DNA of 64,000 nucleotides from Prevotella sp. (GTDB lineage: Bacteria; Bacteroidota; Bacteroidia; Bacteroidales; Bacteroidaceae). Under the pieces are notes generated by a model. The model was not told where the DNA came from, ran no database searches, and was given only the letters and a program-made list of their open reading frames with translations. The DNA lies in contig JAFUVB010000003.1 in NCBI GenBank assembly GCA_017471245.1, positions 1 to 64,000 on the forward strand. The letters run 5' to 3'. The position numbers were made by a program, and so were the translations under genes. Numbering within the stretch: the first letter of the stretch is position 1; every line of letters starts with the position of its first letter. Positions 24,082 to 32,448 of this stretch are shown here, piece by piece.

Positions 24082-26058
24082 ATGAAACAGTATCAAACAG
24101 AAATCAAAAAGCCCAACAGAATCATGTTCATCTTGATCGCTGTCATGATGCTTCCCTTTATGGCAGGGCAGCAGCTGATGGCATATACCGACCACCGGAA
24201 CACCAAGACCGATTCTGCTGAGCAAGTGCTCAACAGCGGGAAACACCTGACTGACAAGGAACGGATGGATTGTTACTACGAGCTGGTGAGGGGATTTCTT
24301 GGCAAGGATACCCGGAAACATGATTTCTACTGCCATCAGATGCTCGCCCTGACCTATAAGATGGATGCTCTGAACATGCGCGAATCGGCTCTCTATCACT
24401 TGGGACTTCAGCATTATGGGCAGGACGACTATAAGAAAGCTGAAGAGTATTTCATCCGGGCGCTCGCCGTGGTAGACACCATGCGAAACGAGAAACGCTA
24501 CAACGAAGGCACCATTGATGATGATTACTCACAGCTCTATGGAGCATTGGGCAATCTGTATAACATTCAAGACAAGGCGCTGCTTGCCATTGAGTATTAC
24601 CAGAAGGCGCTTCCCATCTTCGAAAAGCACGGATGGTTAGAGAGCCAGTGCATTCTGCATCACAATCTGGCTGAACTCTATCTCTCCATGGGCAACTACG
24701 AGAAAGCTGAACATCATTACTTGCTCGCCCAAGAGAGAGGCTACCAGGCCAAAGACTCACTCATGATGGTGATGCCACGCAAGGGATTGGTGAAAATCTA
24801 CTTGAGTCAGGGCGACTATGAAAAGGTTCGAAGCACCATAGAACCTGCCTACGCCTACTATCACGCCCACCGTGATGAGGAGAATGGAGACTATTCGGAG
24901 ATACTCTCCTCTATGGTGAAGATGCACCTGATGAGTGGTCATGAGAATCTGAAAGCAGCAAAGAAGTTTGCCTCAGAGGCTCTTTCGCTCGCCGAAGGCG
25001 AACTGATGACCGAGATAAAGTGCGACATCTATGCCGCCGCATGTATGACCGCCATGCGCGAAAACAACTGGCAACAGGCTTTGGAATATGGATTGAAGAG
25101 CATTCACGAGGATGATGAGAGCGCCACTTTGGGTGATACCGGCTGCTATGAGATGCTGGCTGTGATCTACATGCACCTCGGCAATCTCGACGAAGCGCAA
25201 AAATATATCAAGAAGGTGAGGGCAATGATGGAGCAATACGCCACCAGCCATTATCAGTCGGGACTCTCGCAGATGGAGGTAATCTATGAGACGAACAAGA
25301 AACAGGAAGCCATCACGCGGCTGAAACGCGAGAAACAATGGCTCATCTGGGGCGGAGTGCTCCTCGTTGCTGTGCTTCTGTTGCTGGCTGTTGTGTTCTA
25401 TCTGCTGTGGCGCAGCGTTTCGCTCAGCAAGAAGCACGACATGGTGATGGCGAAGCTTAACGGCGAAATAGCAGAACGTGTGCGCATCTCGCGCGATTTG
25501 CACGACCGGTTAGGCGGCATGCTCACTGCCATCAGGCAGAATATAGACTTGCAGATGCATCTCTCCGATAATGAACGGGCAGGGGAGAGCGGGTACGGTG
25601 GCATGCAGACAGCTCTACGCCTCACCGATGATGCTATTCGCGAGATGCGCAATGTGGCTCACCATCTTCTTCCCGATTCTTTGCGGCGATATGGGCTACG
25701 TGTTGCGCTGCGCGACTTCTGCCAGTCGATGAAGAATGTAAGCTTCTCCTTCACAGGCGAGGAGAAATATATAAACAAGCGGCATGAAGAAGCCCTCTAT
25801 TGCATAGCAAACGAGCTGGTGAACAATGCCGTGAAGAATGCGCAGGCATCGCACATACAGGTGCAGCTCATGGCCGACGAGACATATAACGTGGTAAACG
25901 TGAGCGACAATGGTGTGGGAATGCCCGCTGACAACACCGGAAATGGGATGGGAATGCAGAACATTCGTGAGCGAGTGGCATCCATCGGAGGCGTTCTGAC
26001 ATGCTATTCCAAGGCCGGAGAGGGTACGGAAATCAACGTGGAAGTAAAAAATCAATGA
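24082..26058 (+). CDS. TPR-containing sensor histidine kinase (HisKA_3 type)
   Basis: A 658-residue kinase. An N-terminal hydrophobic segment (14-33) is a signal or anchor; residues about 90-400 are tetratricopeptide repeats (SALYHLGLQHYGQDDYKKAE, LYGALGNLYNIQDKALLAIE, YLSMGNYEKAEHHY) in the periplasm; a membrane segment follows (about 420-442, LIWGGVLLVAVLLLLAVVFYL). The kinase core starts with RISRDLHDRLGGMLT, phosphoacceptor H474, and continues with the ATPase domain: NELVNNAVKNAQ (N box), VSDNGVGMP (G1) and GNGMGMQNIRERV (G2). HisKA_3 kinases pair with LuxR-type regulators; the next gene encodes one 79 bases downstream. The TPR domain probably senses a protein or peptide; the signal is unknown. 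Confidence 0.92.
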   Translation: MKQYQTEIKKPNRIMFILIAVMMLPFMAGQQLMAYTDHRNTKTDSAEQVLNSGKHLTDKERMDCYYELVRGFLGKDTRKHDFYCHQMLALTYKMDALNMRESALYHLGLQHYGQDDYKKAEEYFIRALAVVDTMRNEKRYNEGTIDDDYSQLYGALGNLYNIQDKALLAIEYYQKALPIFEKHGWLESQCILHHNLAELYLSMGNYEKAEHHYLLAQERGYQAKDSLMMVMPRKGLVKIYLSQGDYEKVRSTIEPAYAYYHAHRDEENGDYSEILSSMVKMHLMSGHENLKAAKKFASEALSLAEGELMTEIKCDIYAAACMTAMRENNWQQALEYGLKSIHEDDESATLGDTGCYEMLAVIYMHLGNLDEAQKYIKKVRAMMEQYATSHYQSGLSQMEVIYETNKKQEAITRLKREKQWLIWGGVLLVAVLLLLAVVFYLLWRSVSLSKKHDMVMAKLNGEIAERVRISRDLHDRLGGMLTAIRQNIDLQMHLSDNERAGESGYGGMQTALRLTDDAIREMRNVAHHLLPDSLRRYGLRVALRDFCQSMKNVSFSFTGEEKYINKRHEEALYCIANELVNNAVKNAQASHIQVQLMADETYNVVNVSDNGVGMPADNTGNGMGMQNIRERVASIGGVLTCYSKAGEGTEINVEVKNQ

Positions 26059-26062
26059 AAAA

Positions 26063-26108
26063 CCCACATTTGGGGGATTGCATGTTTCACAGAAACTATG
26101 TACATTTG
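26063..26108 (+). promoter_or_regulatory. Response-regulator promoter with 18-bp operator (site C)
   Basis: CCCACATTTGGGGGATTG (26063-26080), then 20 bases, then TACATTTG (26101-26108), with the start codon 29 bases on. The site is identical to site A at the OmpA-family promoter and has internal symmetry (CCCA-catt-TGGG). Autoregulation is the natural reading. Confidence 0.78.
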
Positions 26109-26137
26109 CACCGTAAACAATAATTACGAAATATTTG

Positions 26138-26749
26138 ATGATTGACGTTATCATTGCCGATGATCATAAACTGGTGGCAGATGGCATTTCAAGACTGATT
26201 GATGGAAAGGAAAATATCAAGGTTGTAGCCGTGGCTCACGCTCTCAAGGAAGCACAAGAACTACTTTCCATTCATAAGCCGCAAGTATTGCTGCTTGATA
26301 TCGCCATGCCCGATGGCGATGGTATTGATGCTATACCGCTGTTTACAGCGGCAAGTCCACACACGCGAATCATCATTCTCACCGTATATGCAGAGAGGGC
26401 TGTCATCAAGAGAGCTATGGATGGCGGTGCCTCCGGCTATATACTGAAAAGCACAAGTGCAGACGAGGTGATTGAAGGTATATGCGAAGTGGCGCGCGGC
26501 AATACGTTTATCTGCCGTGAATCGCAAGAGCTGTTCGCAGGATTCAAGGAGTCGGCGCCTTCGCTGACCATGCGCGAGCGCGAGATTCTCAGGCTTGTGG
26601 TGGAGGGAAACACCATGAAACAGATTGCCGATAAGCTGAACCTGGGTTTTGAAACGGTGCACAGCTATACCAAATATCTGCGCCAAAAGCTTGGTTGCAA
26701 CAACACGGCATCGCTCGTGCGCAGGGCTATCGAGCTCCATCTCGTATAG
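26138..26749 (+). CDS. LuxR/NarL-type response regulator
   Basis: A 203-residue regulator. The receiver domain (1-120) has the acidic pair in IIADDHK, phospho-accepting D54 in LLLDIAMPDGDG, and ILK for the conserved lysine (GYILKSTSADEV). The C-terminal helix-turn-helix (140-203: LTMREREILRLVVEGNTMKQ, then IADKLNLGFETVHSYTKYLRQK) is of the GerE/LuxR type. It pairs with the upstream kinase. ATG 26138 is chosen over a TTG one codon earlier. It has its own promoter with an operator shared with the OmpA-family gene, so this protein is the prime candidate for binding that site. Confidence 0.93.
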   Translation: MIDVIIADDHKLVADGISRLIDGKENIKVVAVAHALKEAQELLSIHKPQVLLLDIAMPDGDGIDAIPLFTAASPHTRIIILTVYAERAVIKRAMDGGASGYILKSTSADEVIEGICEVARGNTFICRESQELFAGFKESAPSLTMREREILRLVVEGNTMKQIADKLNLGFETVHSYTKYLRQKLGCNNTASLVRRAIELHLV

Positions 26750-26756
26750 TTTCCAT

Positions 26757-26837
26757 TTCTCTCACCTCTAATCTCACCTCTATTCTCTCACCTCTAATCT
26801 TCTCACCTCTCACCTCTAATCTTCTCACCTCTAATCA
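26757..26837 (+). repeat. CTCACCT heptanucleotide array
   Basis: Units CTCACCT and CTAATCT in tandem directly after the response-regulator gene. Related arrays stand at 30266, 39828 and 47333. Confidence 0.7.
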
Positions 26838-26883
26838 ACTAAAAACTTCATGGATGAAGTTTTTTCATTTTTCTTTCAAGATT

Positions 26884-27035
26884 TTTGGGAGGTTTCCTGA
26901 AAATTCGTACCTTTGCACCCCGAAGTCGGAGACACCAATAACGTGTGGCGGGCAGAGAAACCCGTGTAAGTCCGGTTATGAACACAACAGAAGGCTTCAG
27001 ATTATTAACGCAGTTCATAACAAAAAAACAGAAAA
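26884..27035 (+). promoter_or_regulatory. Promoter and long leader of the MFS gene
   Basis: TTTG (26884-26887), 20 bases, TACCTTTG (26908-26915). The transcript would carry a leader of about 115 bases before the ATG. It contains a possible hairpin (CGGG-cagagaaa-CCCG) flanked by GTGTGG and GTGTAAGTCC. I do not recognise a known riboswitch. Confidence 0.6.
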
Positions 27036-28208
27036 ATGAAGAAAGTATCGTCGGTGGTAACTGCCACCATCCTATCCATGTCGTTGCTCACTGTGATGGC
27101 TGGCGCTGCCATAGCTCCGGCACTCGACATCATCCACCAGCATTTCGCCTCGTCGCAGCTGTTTCTCGTGCAGCTCATAGTCAGCATTCCTGCCATTTTC
27201 ATCATCATCACCAATCTGTTTTTCCTGCCCATCAGTCGCCGATTCGGGTCGCGCATCATTGCCATTGCCGGTCTTTTGCTCTATATTGTCAGTGGAGCAG
27301 GCTGCTATTTCGTCGACTCTGTTTCTGCCATGCTTGTGATGCGGGCGTTGCTTGGTGTGAGCGTGGGACTCATCATGCCGCTTTCCACGGGTTTGCTCTC
27401 GTATTATTTCCCACCGGAAGAGCAGGCGCGGCTCATGGGACTCTCTGCCGCCATGAACCAGATGGGCGGAGTGGTAGCCACGTTGCTTGCCGGAATGCTT
27501 GCAACCATTGAGTGGAACGATGCCTTTCTGGTGTATCTGCTTGGAGCGGTGGCACTCTTCATGGTTGTGAGATGGCTTCCCGATGAGCACCTCGGCTCGT
27601 CGAACAAGCGCGGAAAGGCATTCCACCCGCGCCAGTTGCTCAAGTTTCATCCCTCAGTGGTGGGCATGCTGCTGCTCATGACCATCTTCTTCGTCTTCCC
27701 GACCAACTTTGCCATCATCACCAGTCGGCAACTTGGGCTCTCCACAATCCACATCACCGTCATCATGGTGGGGCTCGACGTGGTGGCATTCTTTGCCGGA
27801 CTGGTGTTCGGAACGTTGATGAAGCATTTCCGCAAGGCGATAAAATACTTTGCGCCGTTGGCATTCTTGGCAGGCTATCTTTGCTATGCCGTGGCAGAAA
27901 CCATTGCGCCGGTCATCATCGGATCGGTTCTCATCGGACTTGCCAACGGTGTGGGAGTGCCATATCTGCTCACCATCGCATCCATCAAGGCGGGGCGCAA
28001 CGCGGCAACCACCGTCATGCCGTTGCTCTCGGCAGCTCTCTATCTCGGTCAGTTCCTCTCGCCCATACTCGTGGTGCCGCTTTCGCGCCTGCTTTTCGGT
28101 TCTGCATGCGTGGAAGCACCCTATTTCGTGGCAGTATTGTTCAGCATCGTGTTTTTGGCGCAAGTGTTTTTCACCCGTCAATTCCAGAGCTTGCCGCCCG
28201 AAAAATGA
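27036..28208 (+). CDS. Major facilitator superfamily transporter
   Basis: A 390-residue transporter with about twelve membrane segments and the loop between segments 2 and 3 reading FLPISRRFGSRI, the MFS motif-A position. Segment 4-5 region RALLGVSVGLIMPLSTGLLSYYFPPEEQARLMGL fits drug/proton antiporters of the 12-TM group; the PPEEQARLMG motif is common in efflux permeases. Substrate unknown; multidrug or metabolite export is likely. It follows the two-component system but has its own promoter and leader, and is convergent with the TtcA-like gene after 16 bases. Confidence 0.85.
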   Translation: MKKVSSVVTATILSMSLLTVMAGAAIAPALDIIHQHFASSQLFLVQLIVSIPAIFIIITNLFFLPISRRFGSRIIAIAGLLLYIVSGAGCYFVDSVSAMLVMRALLGVSVGLIMPLSTGLLSYYFPPEEQARLMGLSAAMNQMGGVVATLLAGMLATIEWNDAFLVYLLGAVALFMVVRWLPDEHLGSSNKRGKAFHPRQLLKFHPSVVGMLLLMTIFFVFPTNFAIITSRQLGLSTIHITVIMVGLDVVAFFAGLVFGTLMKHFRKAIKYFAPLAFLAGYLCYAVAETIAPVIIGSVLIGLANGVGVPYLLTIASIKAGRNAATTVMPLLSAALYLGQFLSPILVVPLSRLLFGSACVEAPYFVAVLFSIVFLAQVFFTRQFQSLPPEK

Positions 28209-28224
28209 TGGTTTCCCATATAGT

Positions 28225-28944
28225 TTATCCTTTGTCGCCGAGTGGCTGATGTGCGCTCATGACGGCACGGAAGAACGAGAATTCAAACTCAGGATTCATC
28301 TGTTCTAACTGGGCGATGATGTTTTTCATGTCGAAACGGTGGGAGGCATCCTCAAAAGGACAGTTTTTCACCTGCTTCCTGAAACCTTGCTGCTTGGCAT
28401 GTTGCTGCAAAAGGTGCTCGCGGATGAGGCATAGCGGGCGTATGATGGTCATGGGGAACTTGTCCATTCGCAGCTTTGGGGGCATGGAGTCGAAGTTTCC
28501 TTGGAAGGTGAGGTTCATCAGTGCCGTCTGCATGATATCATCCTTGTTGTGTCCCAGTGCGATCTTGTTGCAATTCAATTGCTTTGCCAGTTCGAAGAGC
28601 TGCTTCCGCCTGTTCCATGAGCATAGAAAACAGTGGGTGTGGCGTTTGTCGGTGCTTTCGTCGAATGATGTTTCCACGATGTGCAGGCTGACGTTCAGCT
28701 CCTTTGCAAATGCGTGCAGGTATGCCTCGTCGTTCTGATAGGGTATGTTCTTCATGCGGATGAAGGCTGCCTCCACCTGGAATTTGGGGAAGAAGATGCG
28801 TGAACGCTTGGCGAGCAATTGCAGCAATGCCAACGAGTCTTTGCCGCCGGAGAGTCCCACGAGTATTCTGTCGCCATCTTCGATGAGGCGGTAATCTCTG
28901 AGGGCTTTATTAAAAAGCTGAGTGATTTTCTGTTCGTTGGTCAT
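28225..28944 (-). CDS. TtcA-like tRNA 2-thiolation ATPase (PP-loop)
   Basis: A 239-residue PP-loop ATPase. The nucleotide loop is LVGLSGGKDSLALL (SGGKDS at 32-37). HCFLCSWNRRKQLF supplies the CxxC, and IALGHNKDDIMQTALMNL and PFEDASHRFD are TtcA-family motifs, with a further Cys in KNCPF that could complete the [4Fe-4S] site. TtcA thiolates cytidine 32 in tRNA. Bacteroidetes have several relatives of this family, so the exact tRNA position is not certain. It is transcribed leftward and convergent to the MFS gene. Confidence 0.85.
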   Translation of the reverse strand: MTNEQKITQLFNKALRDYRLIEDGDRILVGLSGGKDSLALLQLLAKRSRIFFPKFQVEAAFIRMKNIPYQNDEAYLHAFAKELNVSLHIVETSFDESTDKRHTHCFLCSWNRRKQLFELAKQLNCNKIALGHNKDDIMQTALMNLTFQGNFDSMPPKLRMDKFPMTIIRPLCLIREHLLQQHAKQQGFRKQVKNCPFEDASHRFDMKNIIAQLEQMNPEFEFSFFRAVMSAHQPLGDKG

Positions 28945-28980
28945 GGCTGTTTTCTTTTTGGGATGAAGGGTTGTGGTTTC

Positions 28981-29041
28981 TTATAGGGCTTATGGGGCTT
29001 ATAAGCCCTATAGGACCTATAAGCCCCATAAGCCTTATAGG
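28981..29041. repeat. 9-base ATAAGCCCT palindromic array
   Basis: Units CTTATAGGG/GGGCTTAT in one half and ATAAGCCCC/CCTATAAG in the other, so the array folds on itself. The same unit occurs in the ilvD coding region (34291-34340) and before ilvN (36786-36900). Confidence 0.75.
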
Positions 29042-29059
29042 CTATTCAGGGCATTGGCG

Positions 29060-29707
29060 CTATATATATTGCAGCAGGATGTCCCATACGGCGATGATGT
29101 GGCACACCGATCCGGCGAGCACAAAGAAATGAAACACCGAGTGCATGTATTTCTTCTTGTTAAGACTATAGAACACTGCTCCCGTGATATAGCACACTCC
29201 TTCGGCGACAATCCAGATGACTGCCGCCGTGCTGACACTGTCGATGAGCGGCTTGAACGCCACAAGCACCGACAATCCCATACCTATGAAACAGAATGTC
29301 TCTATGTTGCTGTGCTCCTTGAGACGGATAAAGCTTACCGTTGTGCCTGCTATGGCGCACAGCCATACAAAGCAAAACAGTATCCATCCCCAGTAACCTT
29401 GTTCGCGCATCGCGATAAGCGTGATGGGAGAATAGCTTCCGGCGATGTGCCAGTAGATGGCAGCGTGGTCGAAACGGCGGAGAATCTCCTTCGCCTTGTA
29501 TCTGCGCGGCAACGCATGGTATACGGTTGATGTGCCATAAGAGCCAAGCATGCCGAAGAGATAGAGGATAACACCCGTGCGAGCCCAACCGTCGCCCGCG
29601 CGGAAACACCATACCAGAAAGATGATGCCCACCACCACGCCCAGCAGGATGCCTGCTCCGTGGCTTGATGAGTTGATGATTTCTTCTTTCTTCGTATACT
29701 TGATCAT
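29060..29707 (-). CDS. Hemolysin III family (PAQR) membrane protein
   Basis: A 215-residue protein with seven membrane segments. NSSSHGAGILLGVVVG carries the first conserved histidine, YHALPRR and RRFDHAAIYWHIAGSYSP the SxxxH / D-H-x-x-I motif, and HSVFHFFVLAGSVCHIIAVW the C-terminal HxxxH pair: the zinc-binding set of the PAQR superfamily. The name comes from a haemolysin, but bacterial members act in membrane lipid homeostasis. ATG 29707 is chosen; the longer frame would overlap cobC. It follows cobC after seven bases and closes the leftward cob cluster. Confidence 0.88.
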   Translation of the reverse strand: MIKYTKKEEIINSSSHGAGILLGVVVGIIFLVWCFRAGDGWARTGVILYLFGMLGSYGTSTVYHALPRRYKAKEILRRFDHAAIYWHIAGSYSPITLIAMREQGYWGWILFCFVWLCAIAGTTVSFIRLKEHSNIETFCFIGMGLSVLVAFKPLIDSVSTAAVIWIVAEGVCYITGAVFYSLNKKKYMHSVFHFFVLAGSVCHIIAVWDILLQYI

Positions 29708-29714
29708 ACTATTA

Positions 29715-30248
29715 TCATAGTTGGAACCGCTGGATGCCGCCGTATGGGGTGAGATGGCGGAAGCAATCGGTTTCGGGAAACAGCCCTGCATACACGCCGG
29801 CGCATATCAGCACGCCCCCGTGAGCGAAGATGGCAACGCGCTCAAAGGGCTTTTTGCTGAGCTCATTCAGGAAGTCTGCCACCCGCTGATATACAATGCG
29901 GTAGCTCTCACCGTTGGTTGCGGCGAGGTTCATATAGTCTTCATACCATTTGCGAATGGCTGGATCCTCGCGTTCAATGTCCTCGTAGAGGCGGTTCTCC
30001 CAGTCGCCCATGTTCATTTCCTTCAGTCTGTCGTCGAGGATAGGGTGCTCATATCCGCAGAAAGCCGCCAGTTTGCGGGCGCGGGTGAGCGGTGATGAGA
30101 ACACGCAGTCGAACTTCACGTCACCGAGATTGCGCTTAGTCTCTGCTGCTTCTTGCTCAAACGTTGCCGCCACCGGCACATCGCTCCATCCGTAGCACAT
30201 TCCCTTGGGAACATCCACCGACGTATGTCTGATCATTGTTACTTCCAT
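29715..30248 (-). CDS. cobC: Alpha-ribazole phosphatase (histidine phosphatase family)
   Basis: A 177-residue histidine phosphatase. The catalytic histidine stands in MIRHTSVDVPKGMCYG, the RHT variant typical of CobC; SSPLTRARKLA, MGDWENRLYEDIE and the second histidine in AIFAHGGVLICAG follow in family order. CobC removes the 5'-phosphate from alpha-ribazole phosphate in lower-ligand assembly of cobalamin. Position next to cobS and cobT supports this over a general phosphatase. A repeat-filled gap of 173 bases separates it from cobS. Confidence 0.87.
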   Translation of the reverse strand: MEVTMIRHTSVDVPKGMCYGWSDVPVAATFEQEAAETKRNLGDVKFDCVFSSPLTRARKLAAFCGYEHPILDDRLKEMNMGDWENRLYEDIEREDPAIRKWYEDYMNLAATNGESYRIVYQRVADFLNELSKKPFERVAIFAHGGVLICAGVYAGLFPETDCFRHLTPYGGIQRFQL

Positions 30249-30265
30249 ATCTTGTCGTTTTTTTT

Positions 30266-30410
30266 AAATTCTCACCTCTCATTCCTCACCTCTCACTGCC
30301 ACATTGCTATTCTCTCACCTCTCACCTCTGCCTTCTCACCTCTAAAACTTGCTTCTTGCTTCTTTTCAATCAAATCTCTTGCTTCTTGCCTCTTGCCTCT
30401 TGCTTCTTGA
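30266..30410 (+). repeat. CTCACCT and CTTGCYT heptanucleotide arrays
   Basis: Fills the gap between cobS and cobC: CTCACCT/CTCATTC units to about 30345, then CTTGCTT/CTTGCCT units to 30410. Confidence 0.7.
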
Positions 30411-30421
30411 TATCTCAAACC

Positions 30422-31219
30422 TTAGTTTAGCTGAGCAGCCACCGTGAGGTAGAAACTCAGTTCAACGAGCAGGAACAAGGCACCACAACAGTCGCCCGTA
30501 TAGCCCTTAATCTTCTTCAGCATCATGTAATAGAGGAAATACATCACGATGCAAGGCACGAAGATAATCAGATCCCAGCGCAGCGTGCAGTATTTAATGC
30601 CAACGAAAAGCAGTGGAATCATGGGCAGCATGCCCTGAAAAAACAGGCTGATACCTGCCGGAATGCTCATCTTCCGGTACACAGTTTTGTTCTTGGCAGT
30701 CTCTTCGGTGCGCGCGTAAGGCAGGAATATGACGATTTGCGCTGCCAGCATCTTGCTGTAAGCATCACCTGCAAGCACGGCGAGCACGGCATAGAAGGGC
30801 GACAGCGAGTAGAGCGCCGTGAAGAGCAGCGCCAGATAGAGGATGATTCCCAGCACGCCGTAGGTGCCGATATGTGAGTCTTTCATGATCAAGAGGATGC
30901 GTTCACGGTCGTTGCCGCCGCCTCCGAACCCGTCGAAAAAGTCGCACAGTCCGTCTTCATGCAGTGCTCCGGTCATCAGGATGCGAAGGATGATGGCGAG
31001 CAAGATGGTGATGTGGTAGGGCATGATCATGCTGCCGAAGTAGATGACGAGTGCCATGGAGCCACCCGTCAGCCATCCCGCGAGCGGCCAATGCTCCACT
31101 ACTGTCTTGTAGCATTGCTGTGGTGGCTGGTAGATACGCCAGAACGGCAGTCGCGTGAAGAATATGAAAGCGGCATAGATTCGCTGCCACCATTTGGTTT
31201 GGTCAATGTTTATCTCCAT
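30422..31219 (-). CDS. cobS: Adenosylcobinamide-GDP ribazoletransferase (cobalamin synthase)
   Basis: A 265-residue integral membrane enzyme that joins adenosylcobinamide-GDP and alpha-ribazole (phosphate) to give cobalamin. FFTRLPFWR near the N-terminus, LHEDGLCDFFDGFGGG (the acidic Mg-binding D-x-x-x-D motif) and KDSHIGTYGVLGI are CobS signatures, with about six membrane segments. Its ATG overlaps the cobT stop (TGATG), so the two are translationally coupled. Confidence 0.95.
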   Translation of the reverse strand: MEINIDQTKWWQRIYAAFIFFTRLPFWRIYQPPQQCYKTVVEHWPLAGWLTGGSMALVIYFGSMIMPYHITILLAIILRILMTGALHEDGLCDFFDGFGGGGNDRERILLIMKDSHIGTYGVLGIILYLALLFTALYSLSPFYAVLAVLAGDAYSKMLAAQIVIFLPYARTEETAKNKTVYRKMSIPAGISLFFQGMLPMIPLLFVGIKYCTLRWDLIIFVPCIVMYFLYYMMLKKIKGYTGDCCGALFLLVELSFYLTVAAQLN

Positions 31220-32265
31220 CAGAAATACTTGGTTATTTTTGCATTATCAAAGTTGTTCATCTCGTTCACCATGTTCACGGCACTCTGAATGATAGGGTAG
31301 GAGCACAAGGCACCTGTGCCTTCGCCCAACCGCAGACCGAGATGGAGCAGCGGCTGTGCATGCATCAGGCTGAGCATGCGCCCATGTCCGCTTTCATCAC
31401 CGCAATGCCCGAATATCATATAGCTGAGAACGTCGGGATATAGCTGATATGCTGCCAGTGCGCATGCGCTCATGATGAAACCGTCGACCATCACCAGCAT
31501 CTTCAGTTCGGCAGCATGGAGCATGGCACCAATGGCTGCTGCCATCTCGAAACCTGCGAAATGGCGGATGCACAGCTCTGTCGACGGATTCGCGTTGTTG
31601 GCAATGAAATGCGCAACTGCTGCGCTGAGCACCTCTCGTTTGTGCTTCAGTCCGGGATGATCAAGCCCTGCGCCCACGCCGATACACTCATCGAGCGGAA
31701 TGTTTCCAAAGAGATGCATCCAGATGCTGCTGGGTGATGTGTTGGCAATACCCATCTCTCCCATGCAGATAATGTTGCAACCCTCAGCGTGGCAGTCATC
31801 CACCAGTTGGATGCCGGTATCGATGGCACGGTTGAATTCTGCTTCGCTCATCGCCGCTTCGTGCAGGAAATTGCGGGTTCCGCGTGCAATCTTTCGGTTG
31901 ATGATGCCGGGGATATTGCTCAGATCATGATCCACGCCCATGTCGATGATGCGCAGCTTGAATCCATGTTGGCGGCAGAACATGTTCACTCCGCCACCTC
32001 CGTGAGTGAAGTTGATCATCTGCTGCCATGTGACATCACGTGGAGACACGCTGACACCTTCTTTTTCGATGCCGTGGTCACCCCCAAAGAGCAGGTGACA
32101 GGGATGGTGGAGGGCTGGTGAAAGAGTCTGCTGCACCATGCAAACCTGCATGGCGAGTGTCTCCAATCTGCCCAACGAGCCTTTCGGCTTGTTCAGGTTG
32201 TCGATCTTTTCTTGTATGGAAACCCTCAAATTCTCGTCGGGCTTCACTATGTTGAATGCTTTCAT
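31219..32265 (-). CDS. cobT: Nicotinate-nucleotide-dimethylbenzimidazole phosphoribosyltransferase
   Basis: A 348-residue CobT, which activates the lower-ligand base as alpha-ribazole phosphate using nicotinate mononucleotide. Motifs: KPKGSLGRLETLAMQV at the N-terminus, FGGDHGIEKEGVS, THGGGGVNMF, CMGEMGIANTSPSS and, at the end, RLGEGTGALCSYPI with the catalytic glutamate. Length is standard. It overlaps cobS and is separated from cobU by a 183-base repeat array. Read with cobU, cobS and cobC it makes a late-step cobalamin salvage set; no corrin-ring genes are present in this window. Confidence 0.95.
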   Translation of the reverse strand: MKAFNIVKPDENLRVSIQEKIDNLNKPKGSLGRLETLAMQVCMVQQTLSPALHHPCHLLFGGDHGIEKEGVSVSPRDVTWQQMINFTHGGGGVNMFCRQHGFKLRIIDMGVDHDLSNIPGIINRKIARGTRNFLHEAAMSEAEFNRAIDTGIQLVDDCHAEGCNIICMGEMGIANTSPSSIWMHLFGNIPLDECIGVGAGLDHPGLKHKREVLSAAVAHFIANNANPSTELCIRHFAGFEMAAAIGAMLHAAELKMLVMVDGFIMSACALAAYQLYPDVLSYMIFGHCGDESGHGRMLSLMHAQPLLHLGLRLGEGTGALCSYPIIQSAVNMVNEMNNFDNAKITKYF

Positions 32266-32268
32266 GTC

Positions 32269-32440
32269 GCTTGCTTCTTGTTTCTTGCCTCTTGCTTCTT
32301 TTAATCAAATCTCTTGCCTCTTGCTTCTTGCCTCTTGCTTCTTTACAATCAAATCTCTTGCCTCTTGCTTCTTGCCTCTTGCTTCTTGCCTCTTGCTTCT
32401 TTTCAATCAGGCCTCTTGCTTCTTGCCTCTTGCTTCTTTA
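32269..32440 (+). repeat. Long CTTGCYT heptanucleotide array
   Basis: About twenty units of CTTGCTT/CTTGCCT interrupted three times by short spacers of the form (TTT)AATCAAATCT or CAATCAGGC. It occupies nearly the whole gap between cobT and cobU, inside what should be one transcript. Confidence 0.8.
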
Positions 32441-32448
32441 CACCATCG

